Assembly: GCF_003369575.1 (NCBI RefSeq)
Contig: NZ_PIOC01000033.1
Coordinates: 156,665-191,234 of the forward strand
Direction: 5' to 3'
Length of the DNA stretch: 34,570 nt
Source: Oceanobacillus arenosus
GTDB taxonomy: Bacteria > Bacillota > Bacilli > Bacillales > Amphibacillaceae
The notes below the pieces were generated by a model, which worked only from the letters and a program-made list of their open reading frames with translations, searched no databases and was not told the origin of the DNA. Positions within the stretch are counted from its first letter, which is position 1, and every line of letters begins with the position of its first letter. Shown piece by piece: positions 31,839 through 34,570 of the stretch. Both the position numbers and the translations under genes were made by a program.

Positions 31839-32329
31839 ACAAAGCATACTTAGCGTTAGGAACCAATATTGAACCAAGGCATGCCTACCTTGAAGATGCA
31901 TTACGTATATTGGGGGAGCATCAAGCAATTGCGATTCAGAAAAAGTCATCAATCTATGAAACGGCACCAGTAGGATACACAAATCAAGCGGATTTTTTAA
32001 ATATGGTAATTGAGGTAGATACGGCCCTCATTTCTATGAAGTTACTGGAGTACTGTCAGCAAGTGGAATTAGAATTGGGGCGGAAAAGAGATATTCGCTT
32101 TGGACCGCGAACAATAGACCTTGACATTTTGACCTATAATCAAGAAAATAGTACAATAGAAAGATTGATTATTCCCCATCCCCGTATGCATGAGCGTGCG
32201 TTCGTGCTCATCCCATTACAGGAAATTGCGGCAGATTTCATTATCCCGGTCTGGAATAAGCGCCCACAGGAATTGATTGAAGGGTTATCTGATGCAGATG
32301 TGAAGGATGTACGGAAATGGAAGAAATAA
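31835..32329 (+). CDS. folK: 2-amino-4-hydroxy-6-hydroxymethyldihydropteridine pyrophosphokinase (HPPK)
   Basis: Transfers pyrophosphate from ATP to hydroxymethyl-dihydropterin, giving the FolP substrate. The 164-residue protein shows AYLALGTNIEPRHAYLE at the N terminus, the SSIYETAPVGYTNQADFLNMV pterin segment, and the signature RDIRFGPRTIDLDIL with its two metal-binding Asp residues. HPRMHERAFVLIPL completes the core. It begins at the ATGA overlap with folB. In B. subtilis yazB and dusB follow; here lysS starts 58 nt later. Confidence 0.97.
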   Translation: MNKAYLALGTNIEPRHAYLEDALRILGEHQAIAIQKKSSIYETAPVGYTNQADFLNMVIEVDTALISMKLLEYCQQVELELGRKRDIRFGPRTIDLDILTYNQENSTIERLIIPHPRMHERAFVLIPLQEIAADFIIPVWNKRPQELIEGLSDADVKDVRKWKK

Positions 32330-32384
32330 GTATAATTAGACAAATTTTATATACTTATACCTATATTAATGATTGGAGTGATGA

Positions 32385-33869
<1,485 letters not shown>

Positions 33870-33888
33870 TATTATAACTAGCGAAAGG

Positions 33889-33936
33889 CTCTAAAACGGA
33901 GATTCAATTAATTTAATCCCGTTTTAGAGTTTTTTT
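33889..33936 (+). terminator. Rho-independent terminator of lysS
   Basis: CTCTAAAACGG (33889-33899) and CCGTTTTAGAG (33919-33929) form a perfect 11-bp stem with a 19-nt AT-rich loop, followed by TTTTTTT. Confidence 0.85.
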
Positions 33937-34324
33937 AGTAAGTGAGAAATGTATTATGGGAAGAAAAAAGGTTTTATAAATAGAAAATGGGGTATTCTAT
34001 GTATTACTTAGTTGTTTATCATCAATCAAAGTAGTAGAAGAGAATAGTACGAGGGCATTGGAAGTGGTCATTATTAGTGCGATTATATAGAGAGGATATG
34101 TGCATGATATCTAGCATAAATAGGCAGGAACCCCTTATATGACAAGGTTTGTTTCACGTTGTCAATTATCAAAATAAATCGAATATGAACTTTCGGTGAT
34201 TTACTTTAAATTTCCTCTTGCATTTCAAAAACAAACATGGTAAATTTATAAACGTTGCTTCACAGGAAGGCGACAAGCTCACAACAGAAGATAAATTCTT
34301 CGTAAAAGATATTTTACAAAATAG
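33937..34324. other. Intergenic region upstream of the rRNA promoter
   Basis: About 390 nt of AT-rich sequence with no supported ORF. A possible additional rRNA promoter is TTGCAT (about 34222-34227) with TAAATT 17 nt downstream. Immediately before the main -35 lies an A/T-rich stretch with the inverted repeat GTAAAA-GATA-TTTTAC (34302-34317), where an UP element is expected. Confidence 0.45.
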
Positions 34325-34353
34325 TTGACTTCGACTGTGAGATATGTTATATT
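34325..34353 (+). promoter_or_regulatory. rRNA operon promoter
   Basis: TTGACT (34325-34330) and TATATT (34348-34353) are separated by exactly 17 nt. Transcription probably begins near G34360, which would fit control by GTP level as known for B. subtilis rrn promoters. Confidence 0.8.
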
Positions 34354-34389
34354 AATAAAGTCGCTGATTTACGAAGCGTCAACAACATT

Positions 34390-34403
34390 TGCTCTTTGAA
34401 AAC
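34390..34403 (+). promoter_or_regulatory. boxA antitermination site in the rRNA leader
   Basis: TGCTCTTTGAAAAC fits the boxA core (TGYTCTTT) used by NusB/S10 antitermination complexes, and the sequence continues ACTGAAC as in other Bacillus rRNA leaders. Three stems follow: GAAAAGAAA/TTTCTTTTC (34429-34451), AAGAAG/CTTCTT (34460-34477), and GAATTGA/TCAATTTC near 34497-34516. Confidence 0.75.
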
Positions 34404-34528
34404 TGAACAAAACAACCAGTATGTCAACGAAAAGAAACGTGTTTTCTTTTCAACAAAACAAGAAGGTAACACTTCTTAATGCTAAGACATTATATGGAAT
34501 TGATTGGTGTCAATTTCATTTCAAACAC

Positions 34529-34570
34529 TTTATTGGAGAGTTTGATCTTGGCTCAGGACGAACGCTGGCG
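34529..34570 (+). rRNA. 16S ribosomal RNA, 5' end (partial)
   Basis: TTTATTGGAGAGTTTGATC followed by TTGGCTCAGGACGAACGCTGG is the universal 16S start; the gene runs off the right edge. Its position after lysS matches rrnJ of B. subtilis. The base at 34548 (E. coli position 19) is T, where most bacteria have C or A. Confidence 0.96.

Overview
The window is a 34.6 kb stretch of a low-GC, endospore-forming Firmicute chromosome. Gene order follows the origin-proximal ispE-to-lysS block of Bacillus subtilis almost gene for gene. Protein sequences and promoter types suggest a Bacillaceae member of the Oceanobacillus/Virgibacillus kind; the genus is inference. Apart from one tRNA, every supported gene is on the + strand.

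Layout. 1-6000: ispE, purR, spoVG, then glmU-prs and the general-stress ribosomal protein ctc. 6000-12000: pth, the forespore sigma-F antagonist fin, mfd and the forespore regulator spoVT. 12000-17500: a MurJ/SpoVB-type flippase (yabM), yabN (MazG), rqcP (yabO), the sporulation genes yabP-yabQ, divIC and the S1-domain gene yabR. 17500-22330: a tRNA-Met on the minus strand, spoIIE, a 124-bp tandem repeat array, yabS (vWA) and yabT (Hanks kinase). 22480-29500: tilS, hprT, ftsH, coaX, hslO and a PrsA-like foldase (yacD). 29600-33870: cysK, folP-folB-folK and lysS. 33870-34570: a ribosomal RNA promoter, leader and the first bases of 16S rRNA, the place that rrnJ occupies in B. subtilis.

The block mixes housekeeping (cell-wall precursors, PRPP, tRNA recycling and charging, folate, repair, proteolysis) with a sporulation programme whose promoters can be read directly. 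These are a sigma-H element before spoVG, a sigma-B-like element before ctc, a sigma-F-like element before fin, an exact sigma-G match before spoVT and Spo0A-type boxes before spoIIE. Compared with B. subtilis, several genes are absent from their usual places: ridA between purR and spoVG, pabB-pabA-pabC between cysK and folP, yazB and dusB between folK and lysS, and the tRNA-Glu beside tRNA-Met.

The non-textbook material lies in the intergenic gaps. There is a dispersed repeat of about 210 bp (two copies, after spoVG and after mfd), the tandem array after spoIIE (with a diverged relative at the left edge of the window), a palindromic GC-rich element before yabM, an unexplained minus-strand-open segment before coaX, and a hairpin that could mask the yabP ribosome binding site. 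No CRISPR array, prophage, transposase or defence island is visible, and I saw no clear new multi-gene system.
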